Shown here piece after piece: positions 1-11,575 of a DNA stretch of 64,000 nt. The notes beneath the pieces were generated by a model. That model was not told the origin of the DNA. It did no database searches and saw nothing but the letters and a program-made list of their open reading frames with translations. The DNA is from Terriglobia bacterium (GTDB taxonomy: Bacteria; Acidobacteriota; Terriglobia; Terriglobales; Acidobacteriaceae): contig JAIQFP010000024.1 of assembly GCA_020073165.1 (NCBI GenBank), positions 1-64,000 of the forward strand. The letters run 5' to 3'. The stretch's first letter is position 1. Every line of letters begins with the position of its first letter. Both the position numbers and the translations under genes were made by a program.

Positions 1-155
1 TGATTGGGCGCTCTCGCATCCCGCACGGGGCGGGATGTTCGCATAGAAGAATCATGGTCGATGGTTAGGCCGAATCGATGGTTGGTGGAACGTAAGTCCA
101 CCGCAGAGTGATTCGCGTGAGATTTCCAGAGTCTTGGTCCTCAACCTCTCTGGCG

Positions 156-179
156 AAAAAAGCGGTGCTCGCGCACCGC
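156..179 (-). terminator. Rho-independent terminator for rpsA direction
   Basis: Read on the minus strand, a perfect 7-bp stem GCGGTGC/GCACCGC with loop GCGA is followed at once by six T. It faces the rpsA transcript but lies about 310 bases beyond the rpsA stop codon. Confidence 0.7.
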
Positions 180-454
180 CAGGAGAACTACGCCCTTGAC
201 ACAGCCTTCGCTCTTATCGAGGGGCACCCGCTTGGTTGGTGATTCAGGCTTTTGGGACGGAGACCCGGGGCACCCGGCCGCCCGCCGCTGTCCACCCCGC
301 GGCGGTGAGTGTACACCTTGGGGGGTGTCGTTTTGAGCCGTGGGGGCGCTCGCTTCGCTCGCTAGACGGCCGAGGCGGCCGTCGCTACGTGGGTTGTGCT
401 TGCGGGCTAACTTCACGGATCCTGGACGAGTTCTGGGACGCGTTAGGGTCCGTG

Positions 455-478
455 GGGTCGGACAGGAGTGTCCGACCC
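455..478. repeat. Dispersed palindrome, GTCGGACA type
   Basis: Perfect 10-bp arms GGGTCGGACA and TGTCCGACCC around GGAG, followed by CACAC, just past the rpsA stop. A second member with the same core (GGCGGACA-GGGG-TGTCCGCC then TCACAC) is at 57032-57051, also beyond a gene's 3' end. This supports a REP-like dispersed family. Confidence 0.55.
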
Positions 479-490
479 ACACACGCTACG

Positions 491-2332
491 CTAGTTGTTC
501 TCGTTGCCGGCGCGCTTCCAGGACATCAGTTCGCCGATGGTGGAGCCTCCTCCGGTGCTGGAAACGGGGTGCTTATACGCCTCCACCTCCGTGCGTGAGG
601 CTTCCTCGCCTACCGCCTTGATGCTGAGCCCCACTTTCTTCTCTTCGGGATTCATCTTGATGATCTTGAAGTCGTGTTCCTGGGCAGGCTCCAAATGCAG
701 CGGCTGGCCATTGCCATCCACGGCTTCGGAGTTGTGGCACAGGCCTTCGATGCCCTCGGCGATCTCGACGAAAGCGCCGAAACTGGCTACGCGGAGCACC
801 TTGCCGTGCAGGATGTCGCCCACGTGATGCTGTCCGAAGAAGGTTTCCCAGACGTCGGGCTGGAGCTGTTTCACACCCAGCGACAGGCGGCGCTTGTCGG
901 GCTCAATCGCCAGAATCACGGCCTTGACGCGGTCGCCCTTCTTCAGCACTTCCGAGGGATGCTTCACGCGCTTGGTCCAGCTCAGGTTGCTGACGTGCAC
1001 CAGACCGTCAATGCCATCTTCAATCTCGAGGAAGGCGCCAAAATCAGTCAAGTTACGCACCCGGCCCTCGACGGTCGCGCCCACGGGATACTTCTCATGC
1101 AGCGCGTCCCAGGGATTGGCGGCGAGCTGCCGCATGCCCAGCGAGATTCGCCGCTCCTGCGGATTCACGTTGAGCACCACGCACTCCACGTGGTCGCCAA
1201 CATTGACCAGCTTGGAGGGATGCTTCATGCGCTTGGACCAGGTCATCTCGCTGACGTGCACCAGGCCTTCGATGCCCTGCTCCAGCTCAACGAAGGCGCC
1301 GTAATCGGTGACGCTGATGACGCGGCCGCTGACATGGGCGCCCACGGGATAGCGTTGGGATGCATCCAGCCAGGGATCGGGCGTGAGCTGCTTGAAGCCC
1401 AGGGAAACCCGCTGCTTGTCCTTGTCGAACTTCAGGACCTTCACCTGGATCTGGTCGCCCACGTTGACCAGGTCGCGAGGATGGGTGAGCCGCCCCCAGG
1501 ACATATCGGTGATATGCAGCAGGCCGTCAATCCCGCCCATGTCCACAAAGGCGCCGTATTCGGTCAGGTTCTTGACCACGCCGGTCAGGGTCGCGCCTTC
1601 TTCCAGGTGCTCCATGGTCTTGGAGCGCTTCTCATTTTGCTCTTCCTCCAGCACCTGCTTGCGCGAGACCACGATGTTGCCGCGTTTCTTATTCAGCTTG
1701 ATGACTGCGACTTCCAGAGGCTGGCCCTTGAGCGCATCCAGGTTGCGCACCGGGCGGAGGTCCGCCTGGGAGCCGGGGAGGAAGGCGCGCGCGCCGTGGA
1801 TGTCCACGGTAAGACCGCCCTTGATGCGATCAATCACCAGGGCGCGAATCGGCTTCTTGTCGTTGTAGGCCTTCTCAATCTCGTCCCAGGCGCGCAGGCG
1901 CTGTGCCTTCTGGTGAGAGAGGTTGATGTAGCCTTCCTCGGTCTCGCCCTTGTCGCGCATGACATCGATTTCGTCACCGGGCTGGAACCGGGGCTTGCCC
2001 TCATGGTCCAGGACTTCCGCCAGAGGCAGCATGCCCTCCGACTTGGCGCCGATATCCACCACCACGTGGGTGGGAGTCAGCTTCAGCACGGTGCCTTTGA
2101 GGACGTGGTCCTCGCCGGCGGCTTCCTCGGTTTCCGTGGTGAAACTCTCCAGGGCGGAAGCAAAGTCTTCAGCGGTTGCGGCCGGCTTTTCCTCCTGGCG
2201 CTCGGGTGTAGCTTGCGGGTGGCTGGGGTTGTCTGGGGTCGACTCTTCAGCGGAGCTGAGGGTTGGTTCAGCCAGGCTCGTGGAAGTCGCGGAATCCAGG
2301 TTGTGAGCGGTGTTGTCGTCGGGCAAGGTCAT
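491..2332 (-). CDS. rpsA: 30S ribosomal protein S1
   Basis: Binds mRNA on the small ribosomal subunit and helps initiate translation. The 613-aa protein has an acidic, Ser/Thr-rich N-terminus and then six S1/OB-fold repeats. Repeats three to six are the best conserved, each with the pattern (D/E)YGAF or FGAFxE then GLxHxS (for example VTDYGAFVELEQGIEGLVH). Six repeats is the usual bacterial S1 architecture. I chose the ATG at 2332; an in-frame GTG at 2356 would add eight residues, and neither has an ideally spaced Shine-Dalgarno (AGAGAGG lies only two bases before the ATG). A sigma70-like promoter lies at 2506-2535, leaving a leader of about 165 bases. The identification is firm; only the start is uncertain. 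Confidence 0.95.
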   Translation of the reverse strand: MTLPDDNTAHNLDSATSTSLAEPTLSSAEESTPDNPSHPQATPERQEEKPAATAEDFASALESFTTETEEAAGEDHVLKGTVLKLTPTHVVVDIGAKSEGMLPLAEVLDHEGKPRFQPGDEIDVMRDKGETEEGYINLSHQKAQRLRAWDEIEKAYNDKKPIRALVIDRIKGGLTVDIHGARAFLPGSQADLRPVRNLDALKGQPLEVAVIKLNKKRGNIVVSRKQVLEEEQNEKRSKTMEHLEEGATLTGVVKNLTEYGAFVDMGGIDGLLHITDMSWGRLTHPRDLVNVGDQIQVKVLKFDKDKQRVSLGFKQLTPDPWLDASQRYPVGAHVSGRVISVTDYGAFVELEQGIEGLVHVSEMTWSKRMKHPSKLVNVGDHVECVVLNVNPQERRISLGMRQLAANPWDALHEKYPVGATVEGRVRNLTDFGAFLEIEDGIDGLVHVSNLSWTKRVKHPSEVLKKGDRVKAVILAIEPDKRRLSLGVKQLQPDVWETFFGQHHVGDILHGKVLRVASFGAFVEIAEGIEGLCHNSEAVDGNGQPLHLEPAQEHDFKIIKMNPEEKKVGLSIKAVGEEASRTEVEAYKHPVSSTGGGSTIGELMSWKRAGNENN

Positions 2333-2666
2333 AGCCTCTCTGGTGTACTCTCGCACACTTCCGTGCGGGACGGATGCGGGCTGTTTTCGTGCGGACTGCT
2401 GGCGTGAGTCTCAGGTTGTGTGGAGCCCGTCCTGGCGAACGGACCGTGACAATCCCAGCGGTCGGACGGTCTATAAGCGAACCCGCGTCCAAAGGGAACT
2501 CTTCGACTATAGCAACCGCTTGCAAACAGTGTCAAACACCAAACGGGGCATATTTTCCACCAGCGGAACCCGCGCCAAGCGGCGCCTTCGCCCGCACGCA
2601 AACCGTTGCAACGGGGCAGGGGGAGCGTTTCCGAAAAGCAGCTCTTTTCTGCTACCCTGCCCTGCC
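2333..2666. other. Divergent promoter region between rpsA and the HIT gene
   Basis: No gene seen. It carries the rpsA promoter and leader. The open frame that extends the HIT gene upstream through this stretch has low-complexity, non-conserved sequence and is not considered coding. Confidence 0.5.
2506..2535 (-). promoter_or_regulatory. Sigma70-like promoter of rpsA
   Basis: On the minus strand TTGACA (2535-2530) and TATAGT (2511-2506) are separated by 18 bases, upstream of rpsA. Both hexamers are near consensus, which is striking in a GC-rich genome. Confidence 0.6.
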
Positions 2667-3161
2667 ATGGACTACCTGTGGACTCCCTGGCGCTACGCGT
2701 ATGTAACTGCGGCCGAAAAAATCTCCGGATGCCTATTTTGTGACCTGCTGAAGGCCGGCGATGACCAGAAGGCCAATATCGTCTACCGGGGCCGGCACTG
2801 TTTCATCATCCTGAATACCTATCCCTATACCTCCGGGCACGTGATGATCCTGCCTTACGCGCATTTGGACGAACTGTGGAAGCTTCCGATCGAGGCAGCG
2901 CACGAGATGATGGATCTGTCGCAAAGGATGGAAACCGTATTGCGGCGCCTATATTCGCCGAATGGAGTCAATCTGGGTATGAACATCGGGCAGGCGGCCG
3001 GAGCAGGAGTAGCGGGCCACATCCACATGCACGTGCTGCCTCGCTGGGTGGCAGACGCCAACTTCATGTCGGTGGTGGGAGAAACCCGAATCCTTCCGGA
3101 GGCGCTGGAGACGACTTACAGCCGGATCCGAGGGGCGTTGGAAGCACAGAAGTCATCCTGA
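2667..3161 (+). CDS. HIT family nucleotide hydrolase/phosphorylase
   Basis: A 164-aa histidine-triad protein. The catalytic loop GHIHMHVLPRW gives HxHxH near the C-terminus, where the middle His forms a nucleotidyl intermediate in this superfamily. The N-terminus MDYLWTPWRYAYV with CLFCDL resembles the Ap4A phosphorylase/FHIT-like branch that carries a CxxC metal site. Start ATG 2667 begins the conserved WTPWR motif; the longer open frame upstream lacks homology-like sequence. The last codons and the TGA stop lie within the left arm of an inverted repeat (3152-3196), which may also serve as terminator. Exact substrate cannot be told; dinucleoside polyphosphates are likely. Confidence 0.88.
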   Translation: MDYLWTPWRYAYVTAAEKISGCLFCDLLKAGDDQKANIVYRGRHCFIILNTYPYTSGHVMILPYAHLDELWKLPIEAAHEMMDLSQRMETVLRRLYSPNGVNLGMNIGQAAGAGVAGHIHMHVLPRWVADANFMSVVGETRILPEALETTYSRIRGALEAQKSS

Positions 3162-3196
3162 GCGGGGGAAGGGCACAAGAACCCGCTCAGGATGAC
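3152..3196. repeat. Inverted repeat, GTCATCCTGAGCG family
   Basis: Perfect 15-bp arms, GTCATCCTGAGCGGG and CCCGCTCAGGATGAC, flank a 15-base spacer. The left arm supplies the last two codons and the stop of the HIT gene. GTCATCCTGAGCG is a widespread bacterial intergenic repeat; here it may act as a bidirectional terminator between convergent genes. Confidence 0.7.
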
Positions 3197-3233
3197 GCTG
3201 CGACCGCACAGGGCACAGTCCCGGCTGCGGAAT

Positions 3234-4319
3234 CTACGGTTGGGCTTTGATGTTGCCAAAACGTCCGTGCTTATAGCCGTTGGGACCAGCGGCGTAGTAC
3301 AGCACATTCTTCATCCCGCCCATGCCGCCGTTGCCAAAGGTAATCCCCCACAGGCCGTTGATTGAAATCGGTTGGCCCGTGGGACTGCTGAGCTGTCCCA
3401 GAGAGGCACCGGTGCTGGCATTGAATGCGGTGATCCGTCCATCACCCAGGTTGCCCACCAGAACCGCGCTGCTGAAGGTGCCGAAGTTGCTCGGGGCCAG
3501 CGCCAGCCCCCAGGGCGCATTCAGCTGTCCCATGGTGGTGAAACGTTTGATGAACTTGCCGTTGAGATCATAGACATCCACCACACCCAGCCCGGCGCCC
3601 AGCACAGCATCGCTCTTGGTGGCGTTCTGCTTAGCGTAGCTGACAAAGAGCCGGGTGCCGATCTTACGGATGTTGAAAGGAGCAAACCCGGGAGGAAGGT
3701 TCGTGTCGGTGAATGAGCCGGACAAGGTGACCTTGTTGAAGTTGGTGTCGTACACGTCGACCGTGGCGTCAAAGAAATTCGCCACATACAGGAAATTCGC
3801 GGTGCCGTTCTTGGCGATCTCCATGCCCTTGTAGTTGATCCCCTGGGCAGAGTTGTCAACCGCAAGGATGGCATTGGTCATATCCACGGTAGCAGACCAG
3901 CCACTGATGGTGCCTTCTTCGGTGACGAACAGAAACGATGCCGGGCCCGACGCCGTGCCGTTGGTGACCACGAAATCAATAGAACCGTTGAACACCGTCC
4001 CGTTCGGAGTCGACGTTCCGGTCATGCCGGGAGGCAGCGGAATGGTGACAATCAGCGGCTGGGGCACCCCATTGGTGTTATACAAGGTGGAGACGCCGGT
4101 GTTGTTATCGGTAACCCAGAACGGCCCGGTCGGACTGTAGCTGATTCCCCAGGCGTTGATCAGATTGGGGTCGGTGTGGGGAGCAACCCCGGATTGATCT
4201 GCGACCAGGTTGGTCGCCTTATACCCAGCCGCACTGGCCAGCGTGGAAAGCGAAACCGTCAGGGCCAGCAGCACTAGTGTTGCAGTAGACGTTCTCATAC
4301 CCTCGCGGAAAACCCGCAT
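3234..4319 (-). CDS. Secreted TIGR03118 family protein
   Basis: A 361-aa exported protein. The start ATG at 4319 is preceded by GGAGGAGGC, a clear ribosome binding site, and is followed by a signal peptide (hydrophobic TATLVLLALTVSLSTL then ASA). The mature part opens with NLVADQSGVAPHTDPNLINA, which I recognise as the TIGR03118 family hallmark, and continues with beta-propeller-like repeats (NAWGI, PWGLA, GLWGI). Many family members end in a PEP-CTERM anchor; this one ends in NIKAQP with none visible, so it is probably released or periplasmic. Molecular function is unknown for the family. Confidence 0.8.
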   Translation of the reverse strand: MRVFREGMRTSTATLVLLALTVSLSTLASAAGYKATNLVADQSGVAPHTDPNLINAWGISYSPTGPFWVTDNNTGVSTLYNTNGVPQPLIVTIPLPPGMTGTSTPNGTVFNGSIDFVVTNGTASGPASFLFVTEEGTISGWSATVDMTNAILAVDNSAQGINYKGMEIAKNGTANFLYVANFFDATVDVYDTNFNKVTLSGSFTDTNLPPGFAPFNIRKIGTRLFVSYAKQNATKSDAVLGAGLGVVDVYDLNGKFIKRFTTMGQLNAPWGLALAPSNFGTFSSAVLVGNLGDGRITAFNASTGASLGQLSSPTGQPISINGLWGITFGNGGMGGMKNVLYYAAGPNGYKHGRFGNIKAQP

Positions 4320-4532
4320 GCCTCCTCCTTCTCGTTGTGCCTCTGAATGGGGAAGTGCCCCAAGGAAATTTGCCGCATGAACAGGCGTCCGCAGGCTAGG
4401 CGAGGACGGCTGAACAGTTGTCAATAGGATGTCAACAAATTGTCGTTTTTCTTGCAAAGCCACAAACTACAGGGCCGTTTTACTCCTGCCCTAAAGTCTC
4501 TTGGCTCCATCCCGTAGGCGCGGGGGAGGAGA

Positions 4533-7141
<2,609 letters not shown>

Positions 7142-7187
7142 GGAAGAGTCGTGGTTTGAGTCCGCAGGCTCCGGCCGAGCGAAATAA

Positions 7188-7210
7188 GGGGCCGGAATTC
7201 GTCCGGCCCC
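7188..7210. terminator. Bidirectional hairpin between convergent genes
   Basis: Perfect 9-bp stem GGGGCCGGA/TCCGGCCCC with loop ATTCG, between the convergent acetyltransferase and TPR genes. No T tract follows, so intrinsic termination is only moderately supported. Confidence 0.45.
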
Positions 7211-7226
7211 CGTGGTTCTACAATCC

Positions 7227-8870
7227 CTAGACCAGGTCTTCCATCTTCAGCGTGATCCCACCCTTCCACGAGGCTTGGAATTGCTTTCCGACGAAGCCAG
7301 CGTCGTAATCCTTGCCCTGCGCCTTCAGCGCCTGTTGCAGGCCGAACAGAGAACGTGGATTGCGGGGATTGCGGTCGAGGTCGGCCCGGAAGACCTGCTC
7401 GGCGCCGGCCTTGTCGCCATTCATCAGCAGGGCTGCGCCCAGCGACTCGCGTACGGGGAAAAACCAGTCGGGCGGCTCGCCGTATTTCAGAGTGTCCTGG
7501 ATGGCCACGGCGTCACGCAGCATGGCGATTGCGCCGGCGTTATTTTTTTTCGCTATCGCGATCTTGGCTCCCAGGACATTTTCCGCAATCTTCATGATGT
7601 CCTTGGCCTTGTTGTTGATGGGCATGGCAAAGATCACGTCTTCAGGAGTGTTCTTCTCGGCATCAGAGACGATCTTGTACTCGGCCTCGGCCTGGGTGAT
7701 TTTTCCGGTGCCTGCCAGTGCCATGCCGCGTCCGAAGTGCCAGAAGACGGTGGCGGTTTTCATGGCCGAATCCGGGGCCGGCATTTTCAGGATGTCATCC
7801 CAACGGTGGAAGCGAATCTGGACGGCCATGGGGATAGTCATGAAGCCTTCGAGTGGAGGCATCATGGCGACAGCCGGGCCCACGTGAGTGGCAAGCATGT
7901 CGGCATTTTTCATCGCCTCGTCGTAGTTGCCATTCATGGCGGAGCACATGGCGATGAAGTGCAGGTTGTGGCTGTAGTACATCATGGGGTAGATGCCCTG
8001 CGCGCCACTGGCCTTGATGTAAGCCTCATCTGCTGCCGCAGCTTTTTCGTTGGTCTTGACCGCGGCGTCGTAGTCGCCGGTGCGGATGTAGACGTGCGCG
8101 GGCATGTGCACGATGTGTCCCGCTGCGGGCATGAGGGCGGCGAGGCGGTTTGCCCCGGCCAGAGCGCGCTCCGGTGAGGGAGAGGCTTCCACGGTGTGGA
8201 TGTAGTAATGAATCGCACCCACGTGATTGGGGTCGCGCCGGATCACCGATTCCAGCGTGGCCGCAATCTCCTCGGTTCCGGCCTCGGGGGTGCCATCGGG
8301 GTGCCACAAGCCCCAGGGGTGCAGGTTCATGCCGGATTCGGCGAAGAGGGTCGCCGCATCCAGATCATCCGGGAATTGCTTCATCACCTCACGCATGGCG
8401 TCGTGATACTCCTCGGCAGCTTTGCGCAGGTCGGCATTCGGTCCGGCGGGAAAGCGCTTTGCCATGGCCTGGATATAGGCCTTCTCGGCTGGTGAGGCGT
8501 TGCCGGACAAATCCACCGCTTTCTGGATGGCTTCGTGTGCCTGCTTGAATCGCTCGGCCCCGGCCGGGTCGTTGTAGTTCGGTCCCACCGCTTCAGCAAT
8601 GCCCCAATACGCCATGGCCAGCTTGGGATCAAGCTCGGCGGCGCGCTGGAATGAACGCGCAGCCTCGTCATGATTGAAGGCATAGATCAGGCGCAGGCCC
8701 TGATCGAAGAACTGCTGGGCTTCGAGGTTGCTGGTGGAAACGGGATGATGGAGGTCTCCCAGGCCCGACATCATGGTTGCGGGCTTGGCCTGATTGTGGG
8801 CCGCATGGTCTTGGGCCACACCGAGAGCACATAACAACACAACCAGCAAGACTGACAGACGGCATTTCAT
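7227..8870 (-). CDS. Secreted tetratricopeptide repeat protein
   Basis: A 547-aa exported protein. ATG 8870 is preceded by AAGGAGGATC, and the first 20 residues are a signal peptide (LSVLLVVLLCALGVAQ). A His-rich mature N-terminus (DHAAHNQ) leads into TPR motifs, the clearest being EAARSFQRAAELDPKLAMAYWG. Further motifs such as HYYIHTVEASPSPERAL and NLHFIAM recur in related secreted TPR proteins. No enzyme motif is seen. It probably acts as a periplasmic or outer-membrane scaffold; partners unknown. Confidence 0.75.
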   Translation of the reverse strand: MKCRLSVLLVVLLCALGVAQDHAAHNQAKPATMMSGLGDLHHPVSTSNLEAQQFFDQGLRLIYAFNHDEAARSFQRAAELDPKLAMAYWGIAEAVGPNYNDPAGAERFKQAHEAIQKAVDLSGNASPAEKAYIQAMAKRFPAGPNADLRKAAEEYHDAMREVMKQFPDDLDAATLFAESGMNLHPWGLWHPDGTPEAGTEEIAATLESVIRRDPNHVGAIHYYIHTVEASPSPERALAGANRLAALMPAAGHIVHMPAHVYIRTGDYDAAVKTNEKAAAADEAYIKASGAQGIYPMMYYSHNLHFIAMCSAMNGNYDEAMKNADMLATHVGPAVAMMPPLEGFMTIPMAVQIRFHRWDDILKMPAPDSAMKTATVFWHFGRGMALAGTGKITQAEAEYKIVSDAEKNTPEDVIFAMPINNKAKDIMKIAENVLGAKIAIAKKNNAGAIAMLRDAVAIQDTLKYGEPPDWFFPVRESLGAALLMNGDKAGAEQVFRADLDRNPRNPRSLFGLQQALKAQGKDYDAGFVGKQFQASWKGGITLKMEDLV

Positions 8871-9080
8871 GCGGATGATCCTCCTTGGAGATCTCTGAAA
8901 AAGGAGATGTCGCCTACGAGTGACGCCCCGGTTGCCACCAGATTAGCCAAAAGTGTGCTGGCACGCAATTGACTTGCATGAAGCCGGTAGTGTCGTAATT
9001 CAGTGTTGCTACGTTTCCCCGGCTCGAAAACAAGGTAAGGGGCTCCCAAAGTCGTCAGACTTCCCCGTAGAAGGCGATTC

Positions 9081-9512
9081 CTAGCGAGGCACGTCCGCTT
9101 TCCAGCGATAGTAAATCTGACCATTGTTCATGCTGCTCGTTACCTCGCCACGCTTCGCCAGGCGCTTCAAAATCGTGTGGATCGAAGCCAGCGGATTGGA
9201 GTAGGCGCTCAAATTGAATCCAGCCTTCGCCAGCAAATCCCTGACCGCGGTCGCAGTAGCGGCGTCTCCCGGATTCGTCCTGAGTACATTGCGTACCGAA
9301 TCAGTGAATCCAGGCGGATCGGCTACCAACTGCTCCAACTTCTGAAGCTGCGCCGCTCTCTCCTCTGCGGGGAGAAAATTAGCATTCGCGGTGATGAGGT
9401 CGGAGACCCGGTCGATTTCCAGGGTAAGTTTTTCACGGTTCGCCACCAGTTTGCGCAAGCGTAGACTGCAGAGCAAGATGGCAGCCCGGTATCGTTTATG
9501 TTCATGTTTCAT
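9081..9512 (-). CDS. Small winged-helix-like protein
   Basis: A 143-aa protein with a coiled-coil-prone N-terminal half (EKLTLEIDRVSDLI, RAAQLQKLEQL) and a C-terminal segment (PLASIHTILKRLAKRGEVTS then GQIYYRW) that reads like a winged helix: recognition helix, RGEV turn and beta wing. It could be a DNA-binding regulator, but no family is recognised with confidence. A good -35/-10 pair lies upstream at 9535-9562. The frameshifted gene at 50548 has a loosely similar plan (helical N-terminus, then a wing-like C-terminus). Confidence 0.6.
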   Translation of the reverse strand: MKHEHKRYRAAILLCSLRLRKLVANREKLTLEIDRVSDLITANANFLPAEERAAQLQKLEQLVADPPGFTDSVRNVLRTNPGDAATATAVRDLLAKAGFNLSAYSNPLASIHTILKRLAKRGEVTSSMNNGQIYYRWKADVPR

Positions 9513-9534
9513 AGGTGGTTCCTACCGAAGATAC

Positions 9535-9562
9535 AATTTATCATGTCTAAACTACATGTCAA
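9535..9562 (-). promoter_or_regulatory. Candidate sigma70 promoter
   Basis: On the minus strand TTGACA (9562-9557) is followed after 16 bases by TAAATT (9540-9535), about 25-50 bases before the ATG of the winged-helix-like gene. The stretch is clearly AT-rich against its surroundings. Confidence 0.45.
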
Positions 9563-9636
9563 TAGAAAAGATAATGGCGGTGCTAAGGCACCCGCCGTGA
9601 GCCTGCTAAGCTAATGGCCTGCCTCGAGAGGGTCTC

Positions 9637-10134
9637 ATGAAAAAAGCTGCCGTGGCTGCATCCTTGCTGCCGCAGTCCTTACTGAACGCGTTTGATACGA
9701 ATGACCGCATTAACCAGTACCTGCTGGAGAACCTGCCGGCTGAGGCCTGGCGCGCCGAGCCGCCTGAAGGCAAGGGGCGCACGATTGCCGCCATCGCGGC
9801 CCATATGCACAACGTGCGCGTGATGTGGCTGAAGGCCGCGGCCAAGGGAAGCAAGATTCCCCAGCAACTGGATCGCAGCACGGTGACCCCGGCGCAGGCG
9901 GCCAAGGGACTGGAGCAAAGCCGGGCAGCGCTCAGCGCGGTGCTGAAGGCGTCCCTCGATGGCGATGGGCGCGTGAAGGGCTTTCGTCCTGATGTTGCGG
10001 GGTTCTTCGGCTACCTGATCGCCCATGATGCCCACCATCGCGGCCAGATCTGCATGCTGGCCCGCCAGGTCGGTCACCCTTTGTCGCAGAAGGCGATGTT
10101 TGGCATGTGGGAATGGGGCACGCGCGGGAAATAG
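9637..10134 (+). CDS. DinB family protein
   Basis: A 165-aa four-helix-bundle protein of the DinB/YfiT type. The predicted metal-binding His are visible in AAHMHNVRVMW (first helix pair) and in LIAHDAHHRGQI near the C-terminus, matching the usual His triad. Family members include bacillithiol and mycothiol transferases, but most are uncharacterised. It lies 66 bases upstream of the lipid kinase on the same strand and could be co-transcribed. Confidence 0.8.
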   Translation: MKKAAVAASLLPQSLLNAFDTNDRINQYLLENLPAEAWRAEPPEGKGRTIAAIAAHMHNVRVMWLKAAAKGSKIPQQLDRSTVTPAQAAKGLEQSRAALSAVLKASLDGDGRVKGFRPDVAGFFGYLIAHDAHHRGQICMLARQVGHPLSQKAMFGMWEWGTRGK

Positions 10135-10200
10135 GCACCATACCCGGCGTGAGGACAACTCCAGCCTTCCAGTACAATCCATCTTCGTCGTCCCTACGCC

Positions 10201-11133
10201 ATGCGCAAGGCCGCTTTCCTCTACAACCCGCTCTCCGGAGGCCGGCGGGAACGGCGCTTGGCGGATGTGGAGGCGGCCGCGCAAGTCCTGCGCTCCGCCG
10301 GGGTGGAGGTCGTTGCCACTCCTACGCGCTCGGCGGTGGATACCGGCAGCCAAGCCCGGGAGGCGATCGCTGAAGGGTGCGATACGGTGTTCGCCTGCGG
10401 CGGCGACGGGACGGTGCACGATGTGTTGCAAGGCATGATAGGAGGCAGTGCCGCCCTGGGCATCATTCCCCTAGGGACGGCCAATGCCCTCGCCCATGAT
10501 CTCCGGCTGCCGTCATCCCCCGCCGCGGCGGCGCGAGCCGCGCTCCACGCCAAGGGTCGGCGCATCGCCGTAGGCAGGATCGAATATCGTAACTTTTCTG
10601 GTAACAGCGGCTCGAGATACTTCACAGTGGCCGTGGGCGTTGGAGTAGATGCGCATCTGTTTTACAAATTGAACCCCTTGGCCAAGAGCCGCCTGGGCAT
10701 GGCGGCATACTACGTCAAGGCAACGCACCTGTGGCTGACGCATCCGCTGGAGACGTTTTCAGTCGAGGTTTCGCAAGGTGGCGCAGTGCGGCAGGTCAAC
10801 GTGTCACAACTGCTGGCGGTTCGAATCCGGAACTTCGGCCGGGTGCTGCGCGAACTGGCCCCCGGCGCCTCGCTCGAGCGTAACGACTTGCGCCTGGTGC
10901 TGTTCCACACCCGCAGCCGCATCACTTACCTGCGCTACATCATCCGCGGCCTGTTGGCGACGACGTGGCGAGGGACCGGGATCGAACTCGCGGACGGCGA
11001 TCGCGTGACCTGCCGGTCGCCAGAATCCCAGCCGGAGTCCCGAATTTTTGTGGAAGCGGATGGAGAACTGCTGGGAACTGTGCCGGCGGAGATCACGATG
11101 GTTCCGGATGCGGTGACGCTGCTGGCGCCTTGA
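10201..11133 (+). CDS. Diacylglycerol kinase family lipid kinase
   Basis: A 310-aa soluble lipid kinase of the DAGK catalytic (DgkB/YegS) family, expected to phosphorylate diacylglycerol or a related lipid with ATP. The N-terminal nucleotide-binding signature is clear: FACGGDGTVHDVLQGM followed by LGIIPLGTANALAHDLRLP. The opening AAFLYNPLSGG is the usual first strand and glycine loop. The C-terminal half is beta-rich and ends with the conserved VEADGELLGTVPAEI motif. Start ATG 10201 fits the family. Overall very typical; lipid substrate unproven. Confidence 0.88.
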   Translation: MRKAAFLYNPLSGGRRERRLADVEAAAQVLRSAGVEVVATPTRSAVDTGSQAREAIAEGCDTVFACGGDGTVHDVLQGMIGGSAALGIIPLGTANALAHDLRLPSSPAAAARAALHAKGRRIAVGRIEYRNFSGNSGSRYFTVAVGVGVDAHLFYKLNPLAKSRLGMAAYYVKATHLWLTHPLETFSVEVSQGGAVRQVNVSQLLAVRIRNFGRVLRELAPGASLERNDLRLVLFHTRSRITYLRYIIRGLLATTWRGTGIELADGDRVTCRSPESQPESRIFVEADGELLGTVPAEITMVPDAVTLLAP

Positions 11134-11134
11134 G

Positions 11135-11503
11135 TCAGCCTTTCGCAGAGCCCGCCTGCCGCTGCCTGAGGTAGCCGCCAGCCATTGCCATGGGAGCCAT
11201 GATGAGCAAGGCGCCGAGGTGGGTCCAAAGGGCTTGCCCGGGGCTGGCAAGGAGCGAAGCGGCTCCACCTGCCGCGATCACGGCCGCGACCGCGAGGGAG
11301 TGCTCAAATTCCCAGCGCCCGGCCAGCCGGGCGGCGATGTAGCCGCTTACGGCCGCAAAGAACATACCGTACAGAACGCTCAGCCCCATGAAGGTCAAGC
11401 TGGCAGGCGCATGCGGGTCGCGGCCCGAGATTTTGAAAAGGGCCGCCGCGGAAGCGGCGAATACCAGGTAACCTGCTATCACTGCGATGACACTGCGCAG
11501 CAT
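11135..11503 (-). CDS. Small four-helix membrane protein
   Basis: A 122-aa protein with about four transmembrane segments (SVIAVIAGYLVFAASAAALF, LTFMGLSVLYGMFFAAVSGYI, SLAVAAVIAAGGAASLL, LGALLIMAPMAMAGGYL). No family recognised. ATG 11503 is preceded by GGAG at good spacing; an upstream GTG at 11521 is less likely. It is convergent with the lipid kinase, with the stop codons almost touching. Confidence 0.6.
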   Translation of the reverse strand: MLRSVIAVIAGYLVFAASAAALFKISGRDPHAPASLTFMGLSVLYGMFFAAVSGYIAARLAGRWEFEHSLAVAAVIAAGGAASLLASPGQALWTHLGALLIMAPMAMAGGYLRQRQAGSAKG

Positions 11504-11575
11504 GGGCTGGCTCCGGCTCACTGGCCAAGTGACGGTTCGTCCTGGATTTGACCAACCTGATGATACGCCAAGACC

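Larger units (their letters stand above)
1..490. other. Intergenic region downstream of rpsA, hairpin-rich
   Basis: No convincing gene. The stretch holds several hairpins: one at about 17-35 (CATCCCGC with GCGGGATG), a strong terminator at 156-179, a GC-rich palindrome near 364-382 and a GTCGGACA-type palindrome at 455-478. Open frames on either strand have repetitive Arg/Pro/Ser composition and no ribosome binding site, so they are treated as noise. The region probably serves as the long 3' untranslated and termination zone of rpsA. Confidence 0.6.

Noticed and set aside
674-2407. 577-codon open frame antisense to rpsA
   Set aside because: Exact shadow of a certain gene; His/Ala/Gly-rich composition and no ribosome site.
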